Assembly (NCBI GenBank): GCA_002482545.1
Contig: DLGF01000016.1
Span: forward strand, 124,001-188,000
DNA from: Sporomusaceae bacterium UBA7701
Lineage (GTDB): Bacteria; Bacillota; Negativicutes; Sporomusales; UBA7701
Direction of reading: 5' to 3'
DNA: 64,000 bases
In this document: positions 14,719 through 22,732 of the stretch, in pieces
How the letters are laid out: each line of letters opens with the position of its first letter
How positions within the stretch are numbered: the first letter of the stretch is position 1
The notes under the pieces: model-generated
The model's input: only the letters and a program-made list of their open reading frames with translations
What the model was told of the DNA's origin: nothing
Database searches by the model: none
Translations under genes and position numbers: made by a program

Positions 14719-17037
14719 ATGTCTAAGCCAGTCCGGAAAATCCCGCTATTGCCGCTCCGGGGCATTTTAGTTTTTCCATATATGATTATCCACCTCGATG
14801 TTGGCCGGGAAAAATCCATCAGCGCACTGGAAGAAGCCATGGTTCACGACCGGCTGATCATGCTGGCGACCCAGAAGGACGCCCAGAATGACAAACCGCT
14901 GCCTGACGATATATTTCCTGTCGGCACGGTAGCTGAGATCAAACAGTTGCTCAAGCTGCCCGGAGGCACCATCCGGGTTTTGGTGGAAGGTCTCCACCGG
15001 GCGGAAATCGTCCGGTATAGCGAACTCGATCCCTTTTATATGGTGGAAGTGAAGGAATATGACGAGGTAGAAACCAAGACGCCGGAAATTGAGGCCCTTA
15101 CCCGCTCGGCCATCAGCCAGTTCGAGCAGTGGGTCAAGTTAAGCAAGAAAATTCCGCCGGAGACGCTGGTATCGGTGGTCATGGTGGAGGAGCCGGGCCG
15201 CCTTACCGACTTGATCGCCAGCCACCTGGCGCTTAAAATTGAAGATAAGCAATTATTGCTGGACGCCGTCGAGGTCAAGACTCGGCTGGAACGGCTCTGC
15301 GACATTCTCGGACGGGAAATGGAAATCCTCGAACTGGAGAAAAAAATCAACGTCCGGGTCCGCAAGCAGATGGAGAAGACCCAGAAGGAATACTACCTGC
15401 GCGAGCAGTTGAAAGCCATCCAGAAAGAGCTGGGCGACAAGGACGACCGCACCGCGGAAGTCGAGGAATACCGCCAGCGGATGAAGGAGCAGGAATTTCC
15501 CAAGGAAGTGGCCGAGAAGATCCAGAAGGAAATCGAACGGCTGGAAAAAATGCCGCCGATGGTGGCGGAAAGCGCCGTCATCCGCACGTATCTGGATTGG
15601 CTCCTATCCCTGCCGTGGTCGAAGGAGACCAAGGACCGCCTGGATATCAAGATTGCCGAGACCATCCTCGAGGAAGATCATTACGGCTTGGAAAAGGTCA
15701 AGGAACGCATCCTGGAGTATTTATCCATCCGTAAGCTTACCGAAAAGATGAAAGGTCCGATTTTGTGCCTGGTCGGTCCGCCCGGCGTCGGCAAAACGTC
15801 GCTGGCCCGCTCGATAGCGAGGGCCATGGAACGCAAATTTGTCCGGGTATCGCTGGGGGGTGTCCGGGACGAGGCGGAAATAAGAGGACACCGCCGCACC
15901 TATGTCGGGGCGCTGCCGGGCCGGGTAGTCCAGGGAATGCGCACCGCCGGCTCGCGCAATCCGGTGTTCTTGCTGGATGAAATCGACAAAATGAGTTCGG
16001 ATTTCCGGGGCGACCCTTCAGCCGCTCTCCTGGAGGTTCTGGACCCGGAGCAGAATAATAGCTTCAGCGATCATTATGTGGAAGTGCCCTTCGATTTGTC
16101 GCGCGTTTTATGGGTAGTTACCGCCAATGTCATGCATAATATCCCCAGGCCGCTTCTCGACCGGATGGAAGTCATCACGATCGCCGGCTATACCGAGGAG
16201 GAAAAGGTGCAGATCGCCAAACGGTATCTGGTGCCGAAACAGACCCAGGACCATGGCTTATCGAATAAGCAGATTGTATTTTCGGAAGGAACCATCCAAA
16301 AGGTTATTCGCGACTATACCCGGGAAGCCGGGGTCCGCAACCTGGAGCGGAACATCGCCAACCTGTGCCGCAAAGCGGCGCGCCGGATTGTCCAGGACAA
16401 CCGGAGTGTAGTCAAGATTACCGCCCAGAACCTTCATACCTTCCTTGGCGCGCCCCGCTACCGCCACGCCCAGGCCGAACGGGACCAGCAGGTAGGCGTC
16501 GCCACCGGTCTCGCCTGGACGGAAGTCGGCGGCGACGTGTTGGGGGTAGAAGTATCCACCATGAAGGGCAAAGGCAAACTCACGCTGACCGGCCAGCTGG
16601 GCGAGGTCATGCAGGAGTCGGCCCAAGCAGGATTTAGCTATATCCGCAGCCGGGTTCAGGAACTGGGGATTGATCCGGAATTTTACGAAAAGACCGATAT
16701 CCATATCCACCTGCCGGAAGGGGCCATTCCGAAAGACGGGCCGTCGGCCGGAATCACCATGGCTACGGCGGTGGCCTCCGCCCTGACCGGCAAACAAGTC
16801 CGGAACGATATTGCGATGACCGGTGAAATTACCTTGCGCGGGCGGGTATTGCCGGTCGGCGGCATCAAGGAAAAGGTGCTTGCCGCTCACCGGGCCGGCA
16901 TCAAAAAGATTATTATGCCCAAAGAAAATAAGCGGGACATGGACGATATACCGGGCAATGTCAAGCGCAATCTGGAATTTATTTTGGTTGAACATATGGA
17001 CGACGTCCTCAAAACCGCGCTGGTGGTGCAGCAATGA
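14719..17037 (+). CDS. lon: ATP-dependent protease Lon (LonA)
   Basis: 772 residues: N-terminal LON substrate domain (about 1-200), coiled-coil region, AAA+ domain with GPPGVGKTSLAR and VFLLDEIDKMSSDFRGDP, and a C-terminal protease domain with DGPSAGITMATA (catalytic Ser) and GGIKEKVLAAHRAGI (catalytic Lys). It degrades misfolded and regulatory proteins in the cytoplasm. It starts with ATG after GAAGGAGGCG and overlaps engB by 4 nt. The 100-bp gap after the lonB terminator includes TATAAT (14662-14667) without a clear -35. Confidence 0.97.
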   Translation: MSKPVRKIPLLPLRGILVFPYMIIHLDVGREKSISALEEAMVHDRLIMLATQKDAQNDKPLPDDIFPVGTVAEIKQLLKLPGGTIRVLVEGLHRAEIVRYSELDPFYMVEVKEYDEVETKTPEIEALTRSAISQFEQWVKLSKKIPPETLVSVVMVEEPGRLTDLIASHLALKIEDKQLLLDAVEVKTRLERLCDILGREMEILELEKKINVRVRKQMEKTQKEYYLREQLKAIQKELGDKDDRTAEVEEYRQRMKEQEFPKEVAEKIQKEIERLEKMPPMVAESAVIRTYLDWLLSLPWSKETKDRLDIKIAETILEEDHYGLEKVKERILEYLSIRKLTEKMKGPILCLVGPPGVGKTSLARSIARAMERKFVRVSLGGVRDEAEIRGHRRTYVGALPGRVVQGMRTAGSRNPVFLLDEIDKMSSDFRGDPSAALLEVLDPEQNNSFSDHYVEVPFDLSRVLWVVTANVMHNIPRPLLDRMEVITIAGYTEEEKVQIAKRYLVPKQTQDHGLSNKQIVFSEGTIQKVIRDYTREAGVRNLERNIANLCRKAARRIVQDNRSVVKITAQNLHTFLGAPRYRHAQAERDQQVGVATGLAWTEVGGDVLGVEVSTMKGKGKLTLTGQLGEVMQESAQAGFSYIRSRVQELGIDPEFYEKTDIHIHLPEGAIPKDGPSAGITMATAVASALTGKQVRNDIAMTGEITLRGRVLPVGGIKEKVLAAHRAGIKKIIMPKENKRDMDDIPGNVKRNLEFILVEHMDDVLKTALVVQQ

Positions 17038-17663
17038 CGGCAACGGAAACCCTCAGCCTGATCAACGCCAAGTATACCGCGTCCGCGGTCCGCGCCGACC
17101 AGTACCCGGCCGGCGATTATGCGGAGATCGCCCTGATCGGACGCTCCAACGTCGGCAAATCCTCGCTCATCAACTCGCTCTGCCGTCACGGCGGCCTGGC
17201 CCGGACCAGCGGAAGCCCGGGCAAAACTCAGACCCTTAATTTTTACACCGTTACCCTAAAAACCGGGGAAGAAGGCCGCCATCCGTTTTTCCTGGTTGAT
17301 CTTCCGGGCTACGGCTACGCCCGGGTTGGCCGGGAATCACGCCGGCAGTGGGCCCAATTTATCGATGCCTATCTTTCTTCGTCGCCGCGGCTTGGCATGG
17401 TGTGCCAACTGATCGACATCCGCCACCCGCCCATGGACAGTGATATCGAGGCCTTGCGGCGGTTGAAGGAACTGGGGCAGAAGATTCAGGTGGTGGCCAC
17501 CAAGGCGGATAAGATAAGCCGGATGGCGGTCCGGAAGCATTGCGAAATTATCCGGCGCGATCTCGGCCTCGGACCGGAGGCGCGGATCATTCCTTATTCG
17601 GCGCCAAGCGGCGCGGGACGGGAAGAGCTTCTTGACGAGTTCAAACAAATTTTGCTAAAATGA
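17034..17663 (+). CDS. engB: Ribosome biogenesis GTP-binding protein
   Basis: A 209-residue small GTPase of the EngB/YsxC family. G1 is GRSNVGKSSLIN, G3 is DLPGYGYARVG and G4 is TKADKISR. The family is needed for 50S subunit assembly. The ATG overlaps the lon stop (ATGA), as commonly found in Firmicutes. Confidence 0.96.
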   Translation: MTATETLSLINAKYTASAVRADQYPAGDYAEIALIGRSNVGKSSLINSLCRHGGLARTSGSPGKTQTLNFYTVTLKTGEEGRHPFFLVDLPGYGYARVGRESRRQWAQFIDAYLSSSPRLGMVCQLIDIRHPPMDSDIEALRRLKELGQKIQVVATKADKISRMAVRKHCEIIRRDLGLGPEARIIPYSAPSGAGREELLDEFKQILLK

Positions 17664-17718
17664 ATGAGTGTCGGGCAGTCGAAAAGGTCTGCCCTTTTCT
17701 TTGGGTATAGGGGGTTTT

Positions 17719-18171
17719 ATGCTTACCGACTTTGATAAGCGACTGCTAAACGTCATTCAAAAAGAAATACCGCTGGCCGCCCGACCCTTCGCCGTGGTCG
17801 CCGAGCGCCTGAACAGCGATGAGGCGTATGTGCTGGAACGGCTTCGCTGGCTCAGAAGCCAGGGCTTTATCCGGCGGATGGGACCGTTTTTCGACTCGGC
17901 GCGGCTGGGGTACAGCGGCACCCTGGTGGCGGTGGAGGTGGAACCTGCTTCCCTGGCGGAAGTCGCCGAAAGGATCAACCTGTATCCGGGGGTTACCCAC
18001 AACTATGAGCGGGAAGGTCCGTACAATCTCTGGTTTGCTCTTTTATCGCCCAATGCGGAAGCGCTTGACAGGATTCTGCGGGAAGTCGCATTATTGCCGG
18101 GGGTGAGGCGGCTTGTCAATTTACCCGCACAACGTAAGTTTAAAGTAAACGTTCAGTTTACACTGGAGTAA
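17719..18171 (+). CDS. ahbA: Siroheme decarboxylase subunit A-like (Lrp/AsnC fold)
   Basis: 150 residues from ATG 17719 (TAGGGGG upstream; the same frame is open further upstream but without a ribosome site). It has an N-terminal helix-turn-helix (LTDFDKRLLNVIQKEIPLAARPF) and an AsnC-type ligand domain (GTLVAVEVEPASLAEVAERI, GVTHNYEREGPYNLWF). The last segment, with conserved His and Tyr, is characteristic of AhbA/NirD-type proteins, which decarboxylate siroheme to didecarboxysiroheme in the alternative heme pathway. A simple Lrp-type regulator is the alternative, but the adjacent paralogue makes a heterodimeric AhbAB enzyme likelier. Confidence 0.75.
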   Translation: MLTDFDKRLLNVIQKEIPLAARPFAVVAERLNSDEAYVLERLRWLRSQGFIRRMGPFFDSARLGYSGTLVAVEVEPASLAEVAERINLYPGVTHNYEREGPYNLWFALLSPNAEALDRILREVALLPGVRRLVNLPAQRKFKVNVQFTLE

Positions 18172-18175
18172 CGCC

Positions 18176-18661
18176 ATGCTTGATGCGCTGGATAAAAAAA
18201 TCATCACCGTCCTCCAGGAAGACTTTCCGCTGGTGCCCGAGCCGTACCGCGAACTCGCGGCCCAAATCGGCATCCGGGAAGAGGAACTCCTGGCCCGTAT
18301 TGAAAAATACCGAAAATCCGGTGAGCTTCGCCGGGTCGGAGCGGTGCTGAGACATCGGGAAGTGGGCTATGCGGCCAATGCGCTTTGCGCCTGGCGGGTG
18401 AGTCCCGCAAGGCTGGAGGCCGTAGCGGCGGTTATGACCGCAAGTCCGGCGGTGACTCATTGCTATTCCCGGATGGCTCAAGAGAATTGGCCCTATAATT
18501 TCTATATAATGCTCCACGGCCATACCCGTGAGGAGTGCCGGGCGTTGGCCGCAGGTCTCGCGCAGCAGGCGGAAGCATCTGATTATGTCATGCTATTTAG
18601 CACTCGTGAGTGGAAGAAAACCAGTATGCGTTATTTTGTTGAGGAGGAACAACATGATTAA
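18176..18661 (+). CDS. ahbB: Siroheme decarboxylase subunit B-like
   Basis: 161 residues, a paralogue of the preceding gene: HTH (LDALDKKIITVLQEDFPLVPEPY) followed by the AsnC-type domain (GVTHNY is replaced by AVTHCYSRMAQENWPYNF). It starts 4 nt after ahbA, so the pair is co-translated. No other heme or heme-d1 gene is in view. Its 3' end overlaps the start of the second phosphotransacylase by 8 nt, which ties the pair to the downstream metabolic operon. Confidence 0.75.
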   Translation: MLDALDKKIITVLQEDFPLVPEPYRELAAQIGIREEELLARIEKYRKSGELRRVGAVLRHREVGYAANALCAWRVSPARLEAVAAVMTASPAVTHCYSRMAQENWPYNFYIMLHGHTREECRALAAGLAQQAEASDYVMLFSTREWKKTSMRYFVEEEQHD

Positions 18662-19556
18662 AAGCTATCAAGAACTACTCGCTGCCGTTCGCGCCCTTCC
18701 CCCGAAACGGGTGGCCGTGGCAGCCGCCCAGGACGACGCCGTCCTGGAAGCCGTCCAGGGCGCCAAAGCCCAAGGACTTGCAGACTTCGTACTGGTCGGG
18801 GATAAAACCAAGATCCAAAACCTCGCCGATCGCATGGACATTTCGCTCGCCGACCTGACCGTCGTTCATGAGCCTGACGACCGCAAGGCGGCCTTTCATG
18901 CCGTTTCTCTGGTTTCCCGGGGTGAAGCGGATGTGCTGATGAAGGGCTTGATCGGGACGGCCGATCTTCTGCGGGCCGTACTCGACAAAGAGGTCGGCCT
19001 CAGGACGGGGCGGGTGCTCAGCCACGCGGCCGCCTTCGAAGTCGCCAGCCTGAACCGCTTGCTCATCGTTACCGACGGTGGAATGAATATCAACCCCACC
19101 TTGCAACAAAAGGCCGACATTATCCAAAACAGCGTCGCCCTGGCCAAGACGCTGGGGATCACTCCCGCCAAAGTCGCGGTATTGGCTGCCGTAGAGCTGG
19201 TCAACCCGGACATGCCGGCAACGATGGAGGCGGCGGCGCTGGCCAAGATGGCCGAGCGCGGACAGATCAAGGGCGCCATTGTCGACGGGCCGCTGGCTCT
19301 TGACAACGCGATCAGCGAGGAGGCGGCCCGGCATAAAGGCATCAACAGCCCCGTGGCCGGGCTGGCCGACATTTTGCTGGTGCCGGACATCGAGGCCGGC
19401 AACATGCTGGTCAAGTCCCTGGTGTATTTTGGCGGAAGCAAACTGGTAGGCCTGGTGCTGGGCGCCGCGAAGCCCGTGGTGGTGACTTCCCGGGCCGACA
19501 GCCACGAGGCGAAGATCCTGTCGATCGCGCTGGGCGTATTATCGGGACATCAATAA
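18654..19556 (+). CDS. Phosphate butyryltransferase-like phosphotransacylase (second copy)
   Basis: 300 residues from ATG 18654, chosen because GAGGAGG lies just upstream; an in-frame start at 18528 would lie deep inside ahbB. It is a close paralogue of the protein at 3239-4150: VLMKGLIGTADLLRAVL, LRTGRVLSHAAAFE, TDGGMNINPTLQQKADI and VPDIEAGNMLVKSLVYF align with it. It probably exchanges CoA and phosphate on a short acyl group. No second kinase gene is adjacent, so its acyl phosphate would need the Buk encoded at 2150 or a kinase elsewhere. A strong terminator follows. Confidence 0.85.
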   Translation: MIKSYQELLAAVRALPPKRVAVAAAQDDAVLEAVQGAKAQGLADFVLVGDKTKIQNLADRMDISLADLTVVHEPDDRKAAFHAVSLVSRGEADVLMKGLIGTADLLRAVLDKEVGLRTGRVLSHAAAFEVASLNRLLIVTDGGMNINPTLQQKADIIQNSVALAKTLGITPAKVAVLAAVELVNPDMPATMEAAALAKMAERGQIKGAIVDGPLALDNAISEEAARHKGINSPVAGLADILLVPDIEAGNMLVKSLVYFGGSKLVGLVLGAAKPVVVTSRADSHEAKILSIALGVLSGHQ

Positions 19557-19569
19557 AACAAGCAAGATC

Positions 19570-19606
19570 AAAACCGCTTTCCGGCAGAACCGGGAAGCGG
19601 TTTTTT
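19570..19606 (+). terminator. Intrinsic terminator after the second ptb
   Basis: Arms AACCGCTTTCCGG and CCGGGAAGCGGTT (one T-G wobble) around CAGAA, followed by TTTTTT. Confidence 0.9.
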
Positions 19607-19658
19607 CTTAGTGAATGCCAAGGGATATTTTTGGTTAAAACTAATGGTAAAATGCTCT

Positions 19659-19713
19659 CCAAGGCCGATGGGCCCCAGCGCGGTTCTCGAAGGCCCGGGT
19701 CCTTCGTCCTTGG
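19659..19713 (+). promoter_or_regulatory. Possible structured leader before the second oxidoreductase operon
   Basis: CCAAGG (19659-19664) can pair with CCTTGG (19708-19713) and, inside it, GGGCC (19670-19674) with GGCCC (19692-19696). The element lies 40 bp before the start at 19752. No known riboswitch consensus was recognised. Confidence 0.3.
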
Positions 19714-19751
19714 GTAAGGTCCGACGTAAACTTTCAGGAGGTGGCTCTTTC

Positions 19752-20825
19752 ATGGCGGAAGTTTCCCTGCAAGGTGAACAAAGAGTATTTATGACAGGCA
19801 ATGAGGTAGTGGCCTGGGCTGCTCTCGCGGCCAAAGTCGACATCATGTACGGATACCCCATTACGCCGCAGAACGAAATTATGCACTACTGGACCAGGCT
19901 GGCGCCGAAATACGGAAAGCGATTCTTGCAGACCGAAGACGAGATTTCCGCCGGCTTCACTATGCTGGGCGGCGTAATGACGGGCCGCAAAGCCTTCACC
20001 GCCACGGCCGGCCCGGGGAACGTGCTGATGCAGGAGTCGGCGGTAATGGCCGAGATGATGCGGCTGCCGGCGGTATTCGTCATCCAGCAGCGCGGCGGTC
20101 CTTCGACGGCGACGGTTATCTATGCCCAGCAGGAAACAACGCTGACAGCCTTCGGCGGGAACGGCGAAGGGCACCGGATCGTGTACTCGACTTCCACGCA
20201 CCAGGAGCTTTTCGACTATACCATCAAAGCCTTCAATGCCGCCTGGACCTATCGCTTTCCCACTTTCGTCCTGGGGGACGGCTACCAGGCCAAAATGCGG
20301 GAACCGCTCACCATTTACGATCCGGGGGAAAAGGGTCTGGAGCTTGTGCCGACCGAGCCGATGGTGGGTGAAAACAAGCCCGGCAAGCAGTTTAAATATC
20401 TGCGCAACACCTATAATACCGAGGACGAACTCTATGAAGTGGTGATGGACAATCAGCGGGACTGGGACGCGATGGCGCCCAAGGTCGTGGAATGGAGCGA
20501 AAAAGGCTGCGAGGACGCCGACATCGTCCTCGTCACCCATGGCGTGGTGTCCCGGGCGGCGCTCGGCGCTTACGATCTGCTCCGCGCTCAGGGCAAGAAA
20601 GTCGGCGTATTCCGGCCGATTACCATCCGGCCCTTCCCCGACAAACAGCTGCTGGCCGCTGTCCAAAAGGCGAAAAAGCTGCTGGTAGCCGAATCTGCCT
20701 ATGGGCAACTGCTCAAATTGGTCCAGGGCGCTTTATACGGCGCTCCGGTGGAAATCGTGCCCGTGCTGCGCCCCGGTATCGGCATCACAACCGAGGAGCT
20801 CGTGGAAGAATACAACAAACTGTAA
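19752..20825 (+). CDS. 2-oxoacid:ferredoxin oxidoreductase, alpha subunit (second cluster)
   Basis: 357 residues from ATG 19752, preceded by AGGAGGTGG. The segments MYGYPITPQNEIMHYW and TEDEISAGFTMLGGVM (with the family Glu) form the pyrimidine-binding domain; DADIVLVTHGVVSRAALGAY belongs to the C-terminal domain. It differs clearly from the first alpha subunit (4373-5446), so the substrate is probably different. The gene order here is alpha-beta-gamma-delta, against delta-alpha-beta-gamma in the first cluster. It may be a pyruvate, 2-oxoglutarate or branched-chain enzyme; the sequence does not decide. Confidence 0.87.
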   Translation: MAEVSLQGEQRVFMTGNEVVAWAALAAKVDIMYGYPITPQNEIMHYWTRLAPKYGKRFLQTEDEISAGFTMLGGVMTGRKAFTATAGPGNVLMQESAVMAEMMRLPAVFVIQQRGGPSTATVIYAQQETTLTAFGGNGEGHRIVYSTSTHQELFDYTIKAFNAAWTYRFPTFVLGDGYQAKMREPLTIYDPGEKGLELVPTEPMVGENKPGKQFKYLRNTYNTEDELYEVVMDNQRDWDAMAPKVVEWSEKGCEDADIVLVTHGVVSRAALGAYDLLRAQGKKVGVFRPITIRPFPDKQLLAAVQKAKKLLVAESAYGQLLKLVQGALYGAPVEIVPVLRPGIGITTEELVEEYNKL

Positions 20826-20843
20826 GGGCAGGGGGAAGAAAGC

Positions 20844-21614
20844 ATGCAAGAACTCAAGGAAAACAACCATCTCCAGCCGGCGATGCCTGCTTGCTGGAAT
20901 GAGGAGACCAAACCGCATAAATTTTGTCCCGGCTGCGGCCACGGGATTATTCTGAAGGCGCTCGGCGAAGCGATTGATGAGCTCGGCGTCAAGGATCAGG
21001 TGGTCTTTGGCTGCGACATCGGCTGTTCGCTGTTGTCCTGGGATTTCTTCGCGACCGACAGCGTTCAGACCCACCACGGCCGGACCACGCCGGTCATCAC
21101 CGGCATGAAGCGGGCCAACAGGGATATCGTCGGCATTGCTTACATGGGAGACGGCGGCGGCTATGCCATCGGCTCGCAGCATCTGTTCAACGCCGCGGTG
21201 CGGGGTGAAAAAATCACCATTATTCTCTGCAACAACTGCAACTACGGTATGACCGGCGGCCAGATGGCGCCCACGACCCTGCCGGGGATGAAAACCGAGA
21301 CTTCTCCCTATGGCCGCGACGTGGAAGAAACCGGCTATCCGACCAAGGGGCCGGAGATGGTGGCGGCTGTTGCCCCGGAGGGCGCCTACGTGGCGCGGGG
21401 CACGATCGCCAACGTCCGGCAACTCAAGGGCTTTATCAAGAAAGCCCTTGAAAACCAGATCGCCGGAAACGGCATATCCTTTGTGGAGTGCCTGTCCTCC
21501 TGCCCGACCAACTGGCGGACGAATGCCAAAAAGACCTGGGAATTCGTCGAGAAGGAAATGGCTCAGTATTTCAAGGTTGGAGAACTGCGCACGCCGCAGG
21601 TGAAGGAGGGCTAG
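20844..21614 (+). CDS. 2-oxoacid:ferredoxin oxidoreductase, beta (TPP-binding) subunit (second cluster)
   Basis: 256 residues. HKFCPGCGHGIILKAL near residue 30 carries the Cys pair; GDGGGYAIGSQHLFNAAVRG followed by LCNNCNYGMTGGQ gives the GDG...NN thiamine diphosphate motif. It starts 18 nt after alpha with a GGGGGAAG ribosome site. It resembles the beta subunit at 5450-6202 closely around TGGQMAPTTLPGMKT, showing common descent of the two clusters. Confidence 0.9.
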   Translation: MQELKENNHLQPAMPACWNEETKPHKFCPGCGHGIILKALGEAIDELGVKDQVVFGCDIGCSLLSWDFFATDSVQTHHGRTTPVITGMKRANRDIVGIAYMGDGGGYAIGSQHLFNAAVRGEKITIILCNNCNYGMTGGQMAPTTLPGMKTETSPYGRDVEETGYPTKGPEMVAAVAPEGAYVARGTIANVRQLKGFIKKALENQIAGNGISFVECLSSCPTNWRTNAKKTWEFVEKEMAQYFKVGELRTPQVKEG

Positions 21615-21616
21615 AA

Positions 21617-22375
21617 ATGGCAAAAGTCGTTAAAATTGCGCTGGCGGGCGAAGGCGGCCAAGGGGTGCAGTCCATCGCCGAGATTCTCGCGGAAGCGGCC
21701 AACGAAGAGGGGAAAAACGCGCTCTATATTCCGAACTTCGGCGTCGAACAGCGGGGCGGCGTATCGATTGCTTATGTTCAAATCAGCGACGGGGCTATCG
21801 GCGCCCCCAAGTTTCAGCGGGCGGATATCCTCATCCCCCTCAGCCCCCGGGCGGTCAAGCGGACCAAGATGCACGCCGGAAGGGAAACCGTCTATATTTA
21901 CGACAACTCGCTGGTTCAGGAAGCGGAGGTCAATGACAACATCGTCGGACTACAGTACAATGACGTGACGCCGCCCTGTCCGGCCGCCGGCGAGCCCAAT
22001 CCCGGCAGCGCCCCCGCGACCAGCGTGACGGCGCCCAATAAGGATCTGCCGCAGGATATGATCGCCGGCGATCCCAAAACCTGTTCGTTCACGGCGCCGG
22101 GCCCGGGTGTAAACCCGGCGGACATTCCGGCGGAAGTGAAAAAAGTCATCGCGATTCCCGCCAATGATATCGCCAAGGAGGAACTGCATCCGCGGGTATT
22201 CAACATCATCATCCTCGGCGCGGTCATCGCCGCCACGGAGGTGCTGCCGCTAGACAGTATAAAGAAGGCCCTGGAGACCAAGCTGGGCGACAAGTTCAAA
22301 GCCAACCCCGCGCTGCGGGATATGAACTACAAAGCCCTGGAGCGTGGCTACCAAACCATCAAGGGCGCGATGTGA
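21617..22375 (+). CDS. 2-oxoacid:ferredoxin oxidoreductase, gamma subunit with an internal insert (second cluster)
   Basis: 252 residues from ATG 21617, just after the beta stop, with GAAGGAGGG upstream. The gamma fold starts with ALAGEGGQGVQSIAEILA and GVEQRGGVSIAYVQIS and resumes at VIAIPANDIAKEEL to NIIILGAVIAATEVLPLD. Between them, about residues 115-175 form a Pro/Ala-rich stretch (including PPCPAAGEPNPGSAPAT) absent from the 176-residue gamma subunit at 6199-6729. It may be a linker or a partner-binding loop, and it contains two cysteines. The reading frame is intact on both sides, so it is not a frameshift. Confidence 0.85.
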   Translation: MAKVVKIALAGEGGQGVQSIAEILAEAANEEGKNALYIPNFGVEQRGGVSIAYVQISDGAIGAPKFQRADILIPLSPRAVKRTKMHAGRETVYIYDNSLVQEAEVNDNIVGLQYNDVTPPCPAAGEPNPGSAPATSVTAPNKDLPQDMIAGDPKTCSFTAPGPGVNPADIPAEVKKVIAIPANDIAKEELHPRVFNIIILGAVIAATEVLPLDSIKKALETKLGDKFKANPALRDMNYKALERGYQTIKGAM

Positions 22376-22387
22376 GGAGGCGAGAGC

Positions 22388-22639
22388 ATGGCAAATAAGG
22401 TCAACTGGGAGTCGTCCCGCCACGAAAGCGATAAAGGCCAATGGGCCGTTTTTCCGAATTTGTGCAAGGGGTGCGGCCTGTGTATCGAGAAGTGTCCGGT
22501 GAAATGCATCGGCTGGTCGGAAGGGCTGGGGGTATACGGTACGCCCCGGGTGGAGGCCAATATGGAAAAATGCATCGTCTGCGGCATCTGCCAGATGGTC
22601 TGTCCGGACTGCGCGATCCGGGTGGAAAAGAAGAAATAG
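22388..22639 (+). CDS. 2-oxoacid:ferredoxin oxidoreductase, delta (2x[4Fe-4S]) subunit (second cluster)
   Basis: 83 residues with two ferredoxin motifs, CKGCGLCIEKCP and CIVCGICQMVCP. A 25-residue N-terminal extension (ANKVNWESSRHESDKGQW) precedes the first cluster and is missing from the 67-residue delta at 4155-4358. ATG follows GTGAGGAGGC. It is the last gene of the alpha-beta-gamma-delta operon. Confidence 0.9.
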   Translation: MANKVNWESSRHESDKGQWAVFPNLCKGCGLCIEKCPVKCIGWSEGLGVYGTPRVEANMEKCIVCGICQMVCPDCAIRVEKKK

Positions 22640-22732
22640 CATTCCCTATCTAGACTTGGCCCGGGAGCTTAGTATATTATATTAGTATATTATAGAGGAA
22701 GCGGATTCTGGATGTAGCTGGGTGATAGCGTA

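Noticed and set aside
18528..18653. N-terminal extension of the second ptb
   Set aside because: The frame is open, but it lies inside ahbB, and GAGGAGG directly precedes ATG 18654, where homology to the first Ptb begins.
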